Of a stretch of 64,000 nucleotides of DNA, positions 1 through 8,198 are shown in pieces. Below the pieces are notes generated by a model. The model was not told the origin of the DNA. It made no database searches and worked only from the letters and a program-made list of their open reading frames with translations. Location of the stretch: contig OZ220717.1 of assembly GCA_965116625.1 (NCBI GenBank), positions 3,968,001 through 4,032,000 of the forward strand, given 5' to 3'. The position numbers and the translations under genes are program-made. The DNA comes from VXNE01 sp965116625. Its GTDB lineage: Bacteria; Pseudomonadota; Gammaproteobacteria; Pseudomonadales; Azotimanducaceae. How positions within the stretch are numbered: position 1 is the first letter of the stretch; each line of letters starts with the position of its first letter.

Positions 1-39
1 AGGAATACCCTGCCCTGCGGGTCTCCTCCACGCTCGGTG

Positions 40-1185
40 TCACATCTCCCGGGACCCGGCCAGAGAACGTACCAACCGAACGAGGTCCGCCTGCCGCGAG
101 AGGCCGCGCTTGGCGAAGATGTGCTTCACGTGCGAGCGGATAGTGCTTTCCCTGCGGCGTGTCGCCGAGGCGATCTCGCGCACGTTCATGCCCCCGGCCA
201 GCAGCACCGCCACCCGGCCCTCCATGCGCGTGAGGCCAAGAGAGGCCGCGGCCACGTCAGGATCGATTCCGACGCTGCCTGCGGGGTCGACGACGAGCAC
301 CAACGCCGCCACCGGCCACATCCGGGAGTCCGCTTCGCTCGGGCCAACCGGGTTGATGTGCAGGACCAATGGCGGCATACCGCCGGAGCGTCTCACCAAC
401 ATCGAGCCGCCGGCACTCAAAGTGCCGAAAGGCGGCAGTGCCCGGTTGAGAAGCCTCTGCAAGTGGTCGTTGTCGTGAGTGGTGCTGGCGAACAGGGCAC
501 CGTCCCTGTCCAGCAGGCCATCGCCGGTCTTGAGCAGATCCCGCGCGGGATCGTTGGCGACCAGGATTTGCCCGCGCGCGTCCAGCTGCAGAACGCCCGC
601 CCCCGTGGCCTCGAGCATGGTCCCCAACGTTGCACCCAGGGCGGCGGCGTTCGCCAGCACCTGCTGGATGCTCACGGTGTGACGGATGTGCGGCAGGAGA
701 CGCCGGATGGTGTCGAGTTGCGTGGACGACCAGTCGTTGCCGGCGACCGGGTCATGGATGAACCACGTAATGCGGGAACCTCCCGGTCCGTCCAGGCGGA
801 CATTGATGGCGTTTCCCGCACGCCCGTACTTCCGAACCGCGTGGTAGGCCTCCGAAGTCTTCAGTTCTTGCTCGGTGTAGAGGTCAGTGTTGTGGAACAG
901 CTGACTGTCGGGGAGATTTCGTACGCGGGGAACCCGTTCGTCCAGGGGATAGTAGTTGTCGAAGTAAAGACGCTCGATTTCCCGATGCCTTTCCCCTCCG
1001 AAGAAGGTCCACGCAAAGTGGATCCGGACATTCTCCGGGGCGGTTCCCCCGCCAAACATCATGCTGCTGCCGCAGGTGCCGAGCATTTCGTGGATCAGCC
1101 CGTTTGCCCTGGGCCAATGCGACTGGTCCAGCGCCACTTCGTGCAGTGCGGCCAGGATTCGCTCGAACGCCTCCCGTTCGCTCAT
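40..1185 (-). CDS. LuxR-type HTH transcriptional regulator with PAS-like sensor region
   Basis: A 381-residue DNA-binding regulator. Residues about 315-375 form a LuxR/GerE helix-turn-helix: LGLTRMEGRVAVLLAGG, then VREIASATRRRESTIRSHVKHIFAK. Residues about 190-300 (GAGVLQLDARGQILVANDPARDLL) resemble a PAS-like sensor fold. The first 180 residues are a helical region I cannot assign. The open frame continues 159 codons upstream, but that extension is translated repeat DNA, so I start at MSEREAFERI, which has a GAAGG-like ribosome site upstream. The gene is divergent from xseA across a repeat cluster. Its ligand and targets are not visible. The HTH assignment is firm; the specific role is unknown. 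Confidence 0.85.
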   Translation of the reverse strand: MSEREAFERILAALHEVALDQSHWPRANGLIHEMLGTCGSSMMFGGGTAPENVRIHFAWTFFGGERHREIERLYFDNYYPLDERVPRVRNLPDSQLFHNTDLYTEQELKTSEAYHAVRKYGRAGNAINVRLDGPGGSRITWFIHDPVAGNDWSSTQLDTIRRLLPHIRHTVSIQQVLANAAALGATLGTMLEATGAGVLQLDARGQILVANDPARDLLKTGDGLLDRDGALFASTTHDNDHLQRLLNRALPPFGTLSAGGSMLVRRSGGMPPLVLHINPVGPSEADSRMWPVAALVLVVDPAGSVGIDPDVAAASLGLTRMEGRVAVLLAGGMNVREIASATRRRESTIRSHVKHIFAKRGLSRQADLVRLVRSLAGSREM

Positions 1186-1352
1186 GAACGTGCCTTCACC
1201 CTGGGGTGTCGCCCCATTTGGACACCCACTGCCACCCCTTTCGGACACCCACAAATTGGGGAGGATACGACGGTCGCACGTCCCCCCACATCCCCAAATT
1301 AGGGGATAACCCAGGGCATTCCTGTCGCTCGTCAAAGCCCTATCCCGCTTGT

Positions 1353-1655
1353 TTTGGACAGACATTCGCGTTCGTTTTTTTGGACAGGCATGCATCGGTT
1401 CGTTTCGGACAGCCATCGTTCGTTTATTGGACAGCCATTCGTCCATTGGACAGCCATCGCTCCCACTGGCCATCGTTCCATTGGACAGCCACTGCCCATC
1501 GGGACAGCCATTCGTCCATTGGACAGCCATCGCTCCCAATTGATTGGACAGCCATCGCTCCCAATTGATTGGACAGCCATCGCTCCCAATTGGACAGCCA
1601 TCGCTCCCACTGGCCATCGTTCCATTGGACAGCCACTGCCCATCGGGCGTTGCCT
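1353..1655. repeat. Repeat cluster R1, GGACAGCCAT units (minus-sense of ATGGCTGTCC)
   Basis: About a dozen direct copies of (T)TGGACAGCCAT with variable 5-12 bp spacers fill most of the gap between the luxR-type gene and xseA. The first copies are degenerate (TTGGACAGACAT, TTGGACAGGCAT). Two exact larger blocks (ATTGGACAGCCATCGCTCCCA) lie in tandem near 1520-1590. Variants with GGACACCCAC occur nearer luxR at about 1218-1250. All copies read in the same direction. Spurious open frames arise here because the repeat lacks stop codons in several frames. The rest of the 1186-1715 gap holds the divergent promoters, which I could not pinpoint. Confidence 0.9.
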
Positions 1656-1715
1656 TCGGCAAGGGCCTGCGGGCAGCCTTCCAAACAATGCGGCGCGTGT
1701 GCTACAAGACGGCCC

Positions 1716-3089
1716 ATGTACGAACTCGCCACCGCTCGGCATGTCTACTCGGTCAGCGAACTGACAGGTGCAGTCCGGCTATTGATCGAACAGGGCTTTC
1801 CCCAGGTTCTGCTTGAAGGCGAGGTGTCCAACTTCCGCAGTCCCGGGCGCGCGGGCCACTGGTACTTCAGCCTGAAAGACGGACACGCGCAGGTCCGGTG
1901 TGCGATGTTCGCCAACCGGAACCGGTTCGTGCGCAGACCGTTGAGAGACGGCGGGCTCGTCGTCGTGCGGTGCCGGTTGTCCCTATACGAGGCTCGCGGC
2001 GACTTTCAGGCGATCGTCGATGCTGTCGAACCGGCTGGCGAGGGCGAGTTGAGGGCCGCGTTCGAGCGGCTGAAGATCCAACTGGAGCGCGAAGGACTGT
2101 TCGCCGCCGATCGCAAGCGGCCGTTGCCTCGATTCCCGAGGCGTGTCGGCATCGTCAGTTCGCTCTCCGGCGCGGCGCTGCAGGACGTGTTGGCAGTGCT
2201 CCGACGAAGGTTTCCTTGTGTCCAGGCGACGTGTTACGCGGCTACCGTACAGGGGGCCGGGGCCGTATCCGAAATCCTTGCCGCCATCGACCGAGCCGAA
2301 GCTTCGAAGCCGCGTCCGGACGTGCTGCTGCTTACCCGGGGTGGAGGTTCCCTGGAAGACCTGATGGCGTTCAACTCGGCAGCGCTTGCGCGGCGCATGG
2401 CGCAGTGTCCGATTCCTATCGTCTCCGCGGTCGGGCACGAGACCGATGTGACCATTGCAGATTTCGTCGCGGACCAGCGGGCACCCACGCCCTCGGCGGC
2501 GGCGGAAATGGTGACGCCGGATCGTGCGGAACTCCTCCTTCGCGTCCGCCGCCGCGCCAGCGCGCTAGCCGGGCGCGCCCTGGACCGGTTTCGATCGGAG
2601 TCTCGCGTGCTCGACGCAACCCGGCGCAGATTGATCCACCCCGCCCGGTCGCTGGAGCAACGAATGCAAAGGGCGGACGAGTTGCGCGACCGCCTCATGC
2701 GGACAATGGAAGGTCGAATGGACGTCTCGGGAGCGCGCCTCGACGCCGCCCGGCGGTTGCTGGCACGCGCCGACCCCGGTGTTCTGATCGATAGAGCGGC
2801 TGATCGTGCCGCGCGCGCTCAGGAGGAATTGAGCGCGGCTACCCAACGCAGGCTGGACGCTTCGCAAGCGGACGTCGCTAGCCTGCGACGGGCCCTGCGC
2901 GCCGTCAGTCCATTGGATACGCTGGACCGCGGATACGCAATCGTCTCACGTCCGGACGGAACGCGTTGGGGCGCCGTGATTACAGACGCGGGCGAGGCTC
3001 GCGCGGGCGAGGCCATTCAGGCCCACCTGGCATCAGGGACCATCGCCGCAACGGTAACCGCGGGACCGCGACCTCCCGATACCCGATGA
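1716..3089 (+). CDS. xseA: Exodeoxyribonuclease VII large subunit
   Basis: 457 residues, normal for XseA. With XseB it forms the single-strand-specific exonuclease VII. The N-terminal OB-fold begins SVSELTGAVRLLIEQGFPQV and includes EGEVSNFRSPGRAGHWYFSLKD. The central catalytic region has TRGGGSLEDLMAFN and VGHETDVTIADFVADQRAPTP, both characteristic of the family. The C-terminal third is helical and ends in the typical LDRGYAIV segment. I start at MYELATARHVYSVSEL; the 49 codons upstream in the same frame are translated repeats. The stop codon overlaps the next start (ATGA). No xseB is visible in this window. Confidence 0.96.
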   Translation: MYELATARHVYSVSELTGAVRLLIEQGFPQVLLEGEVSNFRSPGRAGHWYFSLKDGHAQVRCAMFANRNRFVRRPLRDGGLVVVRCRLSLYEARGDFQAIVDAVEPAGEGELRAAFERLKIQLEREGLFAADRKRPLPRFPRRVGIVSSLSGAALQDVLAVLRRRFPCVQATCYAATVQGAGAVSEILAAIDRAEASKPRPDVLLLTRGGGSLEDLMAFNSAALARRMAQCPIPIVSAVGHETDVTIADFVADQRAPTPSAAAEMVTPDRAELLLRVRRRASALAGRALDRFRSESRVLDATRRRLIHPARSLEQRMQRADELRDRLMRTMEGRMDVSGARLDAARRLLARADPGVLIDRAADRAARAQEELSAATQRRLDASQADVASLRRALRAVSPLDTLDRGYAIVSRPDGTRWGAVITDAGEARAGEAIQAHLASGTIAATVTAGPRPPDTR

Positions 3090-3880
3090 ACCCTCTATTG
3101 CCGTTGCTGCAGTTGCTCGCCGCGGTCGTCGGTTCCGGCGTTCCGGGAGGCGTGGTGGCCATACCCTTGCCCGAAGACGCCGTCGGCGCCCACTTCGACG
3201 GCCGGCCCGCCGTGGTTCATCGAGACCACGCGCTGATCGGACTGCCCCTGGGAACGTCGCCGGGACAGCACAGCGTCGACATCACCACGCAGGCGGGTAG
3301 TTTCAAGGTCTCCTTCGATGTGGAGCCGAAGGAATATCCCGTCCAGCGCCTGACCATCGCAAACGATCGCTTGGTCAATCCGAGATCGGAGGATCTGGCC
3401 CGCATCGGCAGGGAAACAGCGAGAATGCGTGCCGCGTATGCACTGGCGAGCCCCGGCAGGGGAGACTTGCACCCGTTCCTGCTGCCCGTGGAGGGAGAGA
3501 TGTCGAGCCCGTTCGGGCGCAAGCGGATACTGAACGGACAACCTCGTAGTCCCCATCAGGGCCTCGATATCGCGGCGAATACAGGGACGCCCATGATCGC
3601 GCCTGCCGCAGGGGTTGTGGTGGTCACGGGCGACTTTTTCTTCAATGGCAACACCGTGATGATCGACCACGGATCGGGCCTGGTGACGATGTATTGCCAC
3701 CTGCATGAAGTTCACGTCCGGGAAGGCGATTCGCTCGACCGCGGCGAAACGTTCGGGTCCGTGGGCGCTACAGGCCGAGCCACCGGTCCACACTTGCATT
3801 GGACCGTGAGCATGCACGGGGCGAAGATAGATCCACTCGCACTGATTCAGGTCCTGGGCGACATCGAGCGCATCGAATAG
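3086..3880 (+). CDS. M23-family metallopeptidase (peptidoglycan endopeptidase)
   Basis: 264 residues. A hydrophobic N-terminus (LLPLLQLLAAVVGSGVPGGVV) suggests export to the periplasm. The C-terminal half is a LytM/M23 domain with the zinc ligands visible: H157 and D161 in PHQGLDIAA, H205/H207 in YCHLH, and H236/H238 in GPHLHW. Such enzymes cut peptide cross-links in murein. The conserved N-terminal part (about residues 30-120) looks like the extra domain found in many proteobacterial M23 proteins encoded beside xseA. The gene overlaps xseA by four bases, so the two are probably co-transcribed. An active enzyme is likely because all ligands are intact. Confidence 0.92.
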   Translation: MNPLLPLLQLLAAVVGSGVPGGVVAIPLPEDAVGAHFDGRPAVVHRDHALIGLPLGTSPGQHSVDITTQAGSFKVSFDVEPKEYPVQRLTIANDRLVNPRSEDLARIGRETARMRAAYALASPGRGDLHPFLLPVEGEMSSPFGRKRILNGQPRSPHQGLDIAANTGTPMIAPAAGVVVVTGDFFFNGNTVMIDHGSGLVTMYCHLHEVHVREGDSLDRGETFGSVGATGRATGPHLHWTVSMHGAKIDPLALIQVLGDIERIE

Positions 3881-3964
3881 CGCTTCCTTCGCGCGCTCCG
3901 TACCAACCCATCGCTATTCCTCCGCCGCAGGACGTGGCGTCCTTCGCCACGGCGGTCACCTTCT

Positions 3965-4335
3965 CGGCGGTCGAAGATGGCTGTCCCTTTCCACCCTCGG
4001 CGGTCGAAGATGGCTGTCCCTTTCCACCCCGCCGGTCGAGATGGCTGTCCCTTTCCACCCTGGCCGTCAGCTGAACGTGCCTGTCCTTTGCCGTCAGCTG
4101 AACATGCCCGTCAGCTGAACATGCCTGTCCTTTGCGGCCGCCCGTCCTCTGCCCAGCCCCAGGTGGCTGTCCTTTGCCGTAGCCCTTGGCCGGGTGCTGT
4201 CCTTTGCGGCAGTCGAGGTGGCTGTCCTTTGCGGCAGTCCTTTGCGGCAGTCGAGGTGGCTGTCCTTTGCGGCAGTCGGTCCTTTGCGGCAGTCGGTCGA
4301 CGGCGGCCGAGATGGCTGTCCTTTGCGACGGAGGT
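3965..4335. repeat. Repeat cluster R2, TGGCTGTCC(C/T)TT units
   Basis: This occupies most of the convergent gap between the M23 peptidase and der. Three near-identical units around GATGGCTGTCCCTTTCCACC come first, then a block with GTCAGCTGAACATGCC, then many GTGGCTGTCCTTTGCGGCAG units. Spacers are 3-20 bp and partly shared (GGCGGTCGA, GGCAGTCGA). All units read on the plus strand. No gene or clear rho-independent terminator is visible in 3881-4392; 3881-3964 looks like ordinary intergenic sequence. Confidence 0.88.
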
Positions 4336-4392
4336 GGCTCAGGCGACGGGAGGTGAGTGTGATTTGTGCCGAGACTTGGGGCGGGCGGGTGC

Positions 4393-6264
4393 TTAGCGGC
4401 GCCGGTCTCGGCGGATGACGCGCTGGCGGCGGGTGCGCTGGCGGCGGGTGAGTTCGTTGCGCTTGTCCGAAAACGGGTTGTTGCCGGTTTGGAGGACGAT
4501 CTTTACGGGGACGCCGGCGAGCGACAGCGTGTCGCGATAGAAGTTCTCGAGGTAACGCACGTAGGACGCGGGCAAGGAGCCGGTGCGGTTGCCGTGTACG
4601 GCGATGACGAGCGGGCGAGACCCTACCTTGTGGGCAAACCTGAGCTTGATCGCCCGGCCACTAACGGCCGGCGGCGGATGCGCTGACGTCGCCTGGTCGA
4701 GGATGCGGGTCAACTCGCGGGGCGAGGCGTCCTGCCCAGTAGCCGCGTAGATGTCGTCGACGAGGCGCATGAGGCCGGGGACTCCCACGCCGCGCAAGGC
4801 CGAGATGAACTTCGCGGGGACCCACGGCGCGAAGCGCATGCGCCGGTCAAGGCCCTTGCGCACGAGGGCACGCTGCTCCGGCGAGAGTCCGTCCCACTTG
4901 TTCACGGCAAGGATCAGGCCCGTACCGGCATCGGCTGCGTATCGCAGGATGTTGAGGTCCTGGTCGACCAATCCCTCTCGCGCGTCAATCAGGACCAGGG
5001 CGACGTCAGCGCGGCTGAGCGCCTCGAGGGTTTTCGCCACCGAGAACTTCTCGACCATGTCTCGAACCCGCCCCCGGCGGCGAACGCCAGCCGTGTCGAT
5101 CAGCAAATAGTTCGAGTCCCCGCGCCGGAATCGTGCGTACACCGCATCACGGGTGGTGCCCGGCGTCTCCGAGACTATCTGGCGGTCATCGCCCAGGAGT
5201 CGGTTGACCAGCGTCGACTTGCCGACATTTGGACGCCCCACCACCGCCACCTTCGGCACCCCGGAGGAGCTCTCCCCATCCCATTTCCCCGTAGACGCAC
5301 GCGCGGCGCGAGCATCCTCCGGGACGTGACGATGGCTGTCCTTTTCGCCATGGCTGTCCGGGGTATGGCTGTCCCTTTCGCCACGGTGGCTGTGGCTGTC
5401 CCTTTGGCTATGGCTGTCCCTTCCGCTGTGGCTGTCCTTTTCGCCGTGGCTGTCCCCCGGGGTATGGCTGTCCAATCCGCTATGGCTGTCCCTTTCAACA
5501 TGGCTGTCCTTTTCGCCGTGGCTGTCCCCCGGGGTATGGCTGTCCAATCCGCTATGGCTGTCCCTTTCAACATGGCTGTCCCTTGCGACATGGCTGTCCC
5601 TTGCGACATGGCTGTCCCTTTCGACATGGCTGTCCCTTTCGACACGGTCCCTTTCGCCACGGTGGCTGTCCAATCCGCTATGGCTGTCCCTTTCGACATG
5701 GCTGTCCTTTTCGCCATGGCTGTCCCCAGGGCTATGGCTGTCCCTTTCCATATGGCTGTCCCACGCTTCCGGGGCGGCGCATTCGGCCAGCTTTTCCCGG
5801 AAGGCGGCGATGCCGCGGCCGTGGGCGGCGGAGATGAGCAGGGGCGCGCCGAAACCGAGGCGGGAGAAGTCGGCCAGGGCGGTTTCGGGCGGGGCGCCGT
5901 CGATCTTGTTGGCGACGAGCAGCGTGCGCGCGCCGCATCGGCGGAGGTCGTCCGCGATGTCTTCGTCCGCGGCGCTAAGGCCCTCGCGGGCGTTGACCAG
6001 GAACACGACCCAGTCGGACTCGGCGATGGCGACGTTCGCCTGCCCCTCCACCAGGGACGCCATCTCGGCGTCATCGACATCGTTCGCCAATCCGCCGGTA
6101 TCGATGAGGACGACGGTGCGCCCCTCGATATCGGCGACGCCGTATTGACGGTCGCGGGTGAGCCCGGGCCGGTTCGCGACCAGCGCCTCGCGGGCCCCCG
6201 TCAGCCGATTGAACAAGGTGGATTTCCCAACGTTCGGTCGGCCCACGAGGGCGACGACGGTCAT
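4393..6264 (-). CDS. der: Ribosome-biogenesis GTPase Der (EngA) with giant repeat-derived linker
   Basis: Der has two tandem G domains and a KH-like C-terminal domain and acts in 50S ribosome assembly. G domain 1 spans about residues 1-165 (P-loop GRPNVGKST at 8-16, DTGG at 55-58, NKID at 119-122). G domain 2 starts near 338 (P-loop 343-351, DTAGV, NKWDG). The KH-like domain ends in NPFSDKRNELTRRQR. The protein has 623 residues, against roughly 450-500 in the family. The excess is a linker at about residues 168-312 made of six-residue units such as DSHVER, DSHSGL, DSHTPG and DSHGEK, with 23 DSH tripeptides. Both G domains look intact, so the protein is probably functional. The start overlaps the bamB stop. 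Confidence 0.96.
   Translation of the reverse strand: MTVVALVGRPNVGKSTLFNRLTGAREALVANRPGLTRDRQYGVADIEGRTVVLIDTGGLANDVDDAEMASLVEGQANVAIAESDWVVFLVNAREGLSAADEDIADDLRRCGARTLLVANKIDGAPPETALADFSRLGFGAPLLISAAHGRGIAAFREKLAECAAPEAWDSHMERDSHSPGDSHGEKDSHVERDSHSGLDSHRGERDRVERDSHVERDSHVARDSHVARDSHVERDSHSGLDSHTPGDSHGEKDSHVERDSHSGLDSHTPGDSHGEKDSHSGRDSHSQRDSHSHRGERDSHTPDSHGEKDSHRHVPEDARAARASTGKWDGESSSGVPKVAVVGRPNVGKSTLVNRLLGDDRQIVSETPGTTRDAVYARFRRGDSNYLLIDTAGVRRRGRVRDMVEKFSVAKTLEALSRADVALVLIDAREGLVDQDLNILRYAADAGTGLILAVNKWDGLSPEQRALVRKGLDRRMRFAPWVPAKFISALRGVGVPGLMRLVDDIYAATGQDASPRELTRILDQATSAHPPPAVSGRAIKLRFAHKVGSRPLVIAVHGNRTGSLPASYVRYLENFYRDTLSLAGVPVKIVLQTGNNPFSDKRNELTRRQRTRRQRVIRRDRRR
5329..5765. repeat. Repeat cluster R3 inside der, about 18-bp period
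   Basis: On the plus strand these read ATGGCTGTCCCTTTCxxx, ATGGCTGTCCAATCCGCT and similar, mostly every 18 bp, which keeps the der frame open. The core is the same 9-mer as in the intergenic clusters R1, R2, R4 and R5. A block of four units (VER-SGL-TPG-GEK in the der frame) is present twice in succession, indicating secondary duplication. A few units break the 18-bp phase by multiples of three only, as expected under selection for the reading frame. Confidence 0.95.
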
Positions 6265-7490
6265 GTCCTGCGCCTGATCTCCAGGGCGTTCAAGCGGCCG
6301 TCGTTGGTGAGCAGGTAGACGACGTTGTCCGAGACCAACATGCCGGACCGCAGGCCGTCGCCGACCTTGCGGCGGGCGACGAAACGGCCGTCGCTCTGGG
6401 CGAGCACGTGCAGGTACCCGTCGGCGTCCCCCACCACGACGTAGTTGCCGAACGCCACCGGGCTCGTCAGACGCCGGTTTTTCAGTCCCTCCTGCCGCCA
6501 CATCAGCGTCGCGTCGGACTGTTCGATGGCGCTGACGACGTCTTCGTCCGAGACGACGTAGATCTGGCCGTAGCCTTCGGCGAGATCGAGAAACGACGAC
6601 ATCTCGACTTCCCACAACGCGGCGCCGTCGGTGGCCCGGAACGCCTTCAGGCGCCCCTGGAAGCTGACCGCGTACAGGACGCCACGCAGGAACAGGGGGG
6701 ACCCGTCCACGTCCACCATGCGGCCGAGTTCAGACCGGCCTTCCGGCAGCATCACGCGCTGCTCCCATACGGTCTGCCCGTTCTCCGCGCGAAACGCCGC
6801 GACCTTGCCGGTGGCGAAACCCGCGTAGACCAGGCCACCGCGCATCGCCGGCACCGCGGTCCCCCGCAGGGTCAACGCCGGCGGCTGGGTATCGAAGGTC
6901 CACAGCGACTTGCCGTCGGTGCCGTCCAGGGCGGCCACCCGGCCGTCCGCGGTCTGAACAACCACGATGTCCTCTGCGCCGACGGGACGCGCCAGCACTT
7001 CGCTGCTGGCTTCCGCCCGCCATAGGGTGGATCCGTCCGCCGCGTCCAGCGCGATGACCTCGCCGCGGGTCGTGCCCACCAGGATCCGGCCCCCGGCCGC
7101 ACCGACGCCGCCGGTGACGAAGGACGGGTCGCGCCGGTCCCAGAATTTCAACCCGGACCCGCCTTCCGGCTTGCCCACGCTGGTGCGCCAGGCGTTCCTG
7201 CCCGTAAACCGGTCAAATGCGGCGACGGTGCCGTAGGCGTCCGCCGCATAGATGCGGTCAGCGAGGATGGCCGGAGACAGCCGCAGGTGCTTGCGCCCCA
7301 GGCCCTTGCCGACCGACGCCTGCCAAAGCCGCACCACGTCCGCTTCTTCCGCGAACTCCACCAGGGCGGCCGGCTTGTCGGCGTCCTCCTTCTTCTTGTC
7401 GCCGCCGATCCCCGGAACCCAGTCGAACCAGGTGCATCCGACAACCGACAGCAGCGCCAGGACGGCCGCAAAACGCAAGGTGGATCTCAT
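6261..7490 (-). CDS. bamB: Outer-membrane assembly lipoprotein BamB
   Basis: 409 residues. A lipoprotein signal (MRSTLRFAAVLALLSVVGC) has its lipobox Cys at residue 19. After it come PQQ-type beta-propeller repeats, for example GTVAAFDRFTGRNAWRTSV, GEVIALDAADGSTLWRAE, GRVAALDGTDGKSLWTFD and GKVAAFRAENGQTVWEQRV. BamB is the propeller subunit of the BAM complex at the inner face of the outer membrane. Its position between yfgM and der matches the conserved gammaproteobacterial order, which strengthens the call. The start overlaps the yfgM stop by four bases, and its own stop overlaps the der start. Confidence 0.95.
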   Translation of the reverse strand: MRSTLRFAAVLALLSVVGCTWFDWVPGIGGDKKKEDADKPAALVEFAEEADVVRLWQASVGKGLGRKHLRLSPAILADRIYAADAYGTVAAFDRFTGRNAWRTSVGKPEGGSGLKFWDRRDPSFVTGGVGAAGGRILVGTTRGEVIALDAADGSTLWRAEASSEVLARPVGAEDIVVVQTADGRVAALDGTDGKSLWTFDTQPPALTLRGTAVPAMRGGLVYAGFATGKVAAFRAENGQTVWEQRVMLPEGRSELGRMVDVDGSPLFLRGVLYAVSFQGRLKAFRATDGAALWEVEMSSFLDLAEGYGQIYVVSDEDVVSAIEQSDATLMWRQEGLKNRRLTSPVAFGNYVVVGDADGYLHVLAQSDGRFVARRKVGDGLRSGMLVSDNVVYLLTNDGRLNALEIRRRT

Positions 7491-8197
7491 TGCCCCGCAG
7501 ACTCCATTTCGTCACTGGGATCACTGGAGTCACTGGGGTCACCGGGATTACCGGGATTACCGGGATCACCGGGCGAGTCCGGCATCACGGTGGCCAACTT
7601 CAATTCCAGCAGAAACCTGCCGCTTTCCGCGACCGATTCCTCCAGCAGCGCGGACTCGTATGCCTCCCGCGCGCCCGCGCTGTCCCCCTTCTCCGCAAGG
7701 ATATCGCCAGTCAGTTCCGCGACCTCCCGGGTGAACCCTGAACTCAGCACGCCGGAAAGGGTCTCGAGCGCTTCGTCCACCTCGCCGAGCTGCCACTGGA
7801 CTTTCGCCAGCCGGACCGCCGCCCGGTCCCGAACGACGCCTTCACCCGCGTAGTCCATGCTCGCGGACAACAACGCCGCCGCACGTTCCCAGTCTTCGCC
7901 GTCGGCCGCTTCCTGCGCCTCATGCAGCAGGGTGAAGACGTGATAGGACGTTCCCTCGTGCGCCTCGGCGAGATCGGCCGCGAGTTCGGGTGCACCGCCC
8001 AGTACCCGAGCGGCCAGGTACTCACTGTAGTCGCTCGATGCGTTCTCCGCCTGTTCGGCCCGGAAATCCTGGTACCAGCGCCAGCCGACCACGCCACCCA
8101 CCGCCACGACGATGCCGGCGATGATGGCCATGCCGTGGCGCGACCACCAGTTCCGCAGCCACTCTACGCGTTCCTCGTCAGACAGATACTCAGACAC
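7487..8197 (-). CDS. yfgM: YfgM-like periplasmic TPR protein (SecYEG ancillary subunit)
   Basis: 236 residues. The N-terminus is cytoplasmic (MSEYLSDEERVEWLRNWWSRHG), followed by one transmembrane helix (MAIIAGIVVAVGGVVGWRWY) and a periplasmic helical tetratricopeptide-like region. This is the YfgM architecture (PF09976). In E. coli, YfgM binds SecYEG and the chaperone PpiD. Synteny with hisS and bamB supports the assignment. The C-terminal tail is a low-complexity Gly/Pro/Asp/Ser stretch (GDPGNPGNPGDPSDSSDP) encoded by a 9-bp tandem repeat, which is not a normal part of the family. Confidence 0.9.
   Translation of the reverse strand: MSEYLSDEERVEWLRNWWSRHGMAIIAGIVVAVGGVVGWRWYQDFRAEQAENASSDYSEYLAARVLGGAPELAADLAEAHEGTSYHVFTLLHEAQEAADGEDWERAAALLSASMDYAGEGVVRDRAAVRLAKVQWQLGEVDEALETLSGVLSSGFTREVAELTGDILAEKGDSAGAREAYESALLEESVAESGRFLLELKLATVMPDSPGDPGNPGNPGDPSDSSDPSDEMESAGQ
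7512..7574. repeat. Seven 9-bp tandem units in the yfgM 3' end
   Basis: Seven consecutive 9-bp units on the plus strand read TCACTGGGA, TCACTGGAG, TCACTGGGG, TCACCGGGA, TTACCGGGA (twice) and TCACCGGGC. In the yfgM frame they encode the (GDP/GNP/SDP) tail. The unit length is a multiple of three, so copy-number changes leave the frame intact. Confidence 0.9.
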
Positions 8198-8198
8198 T

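Noticed and set aside
40..1662. 540-residue version of the LuxR-type gene
   Set aside because: Its first 159 codons translate the repeat cluster (MAVQ/WLSN/GCP patterns); a normal start with ribosome site exists at 1185.
5326..6318. Plus-strand frame opposite der rich in MAVPF/MAVQS
   Set aside because: It is the antisense reading of the der linker repeats and G domain; der has clear family motifs.
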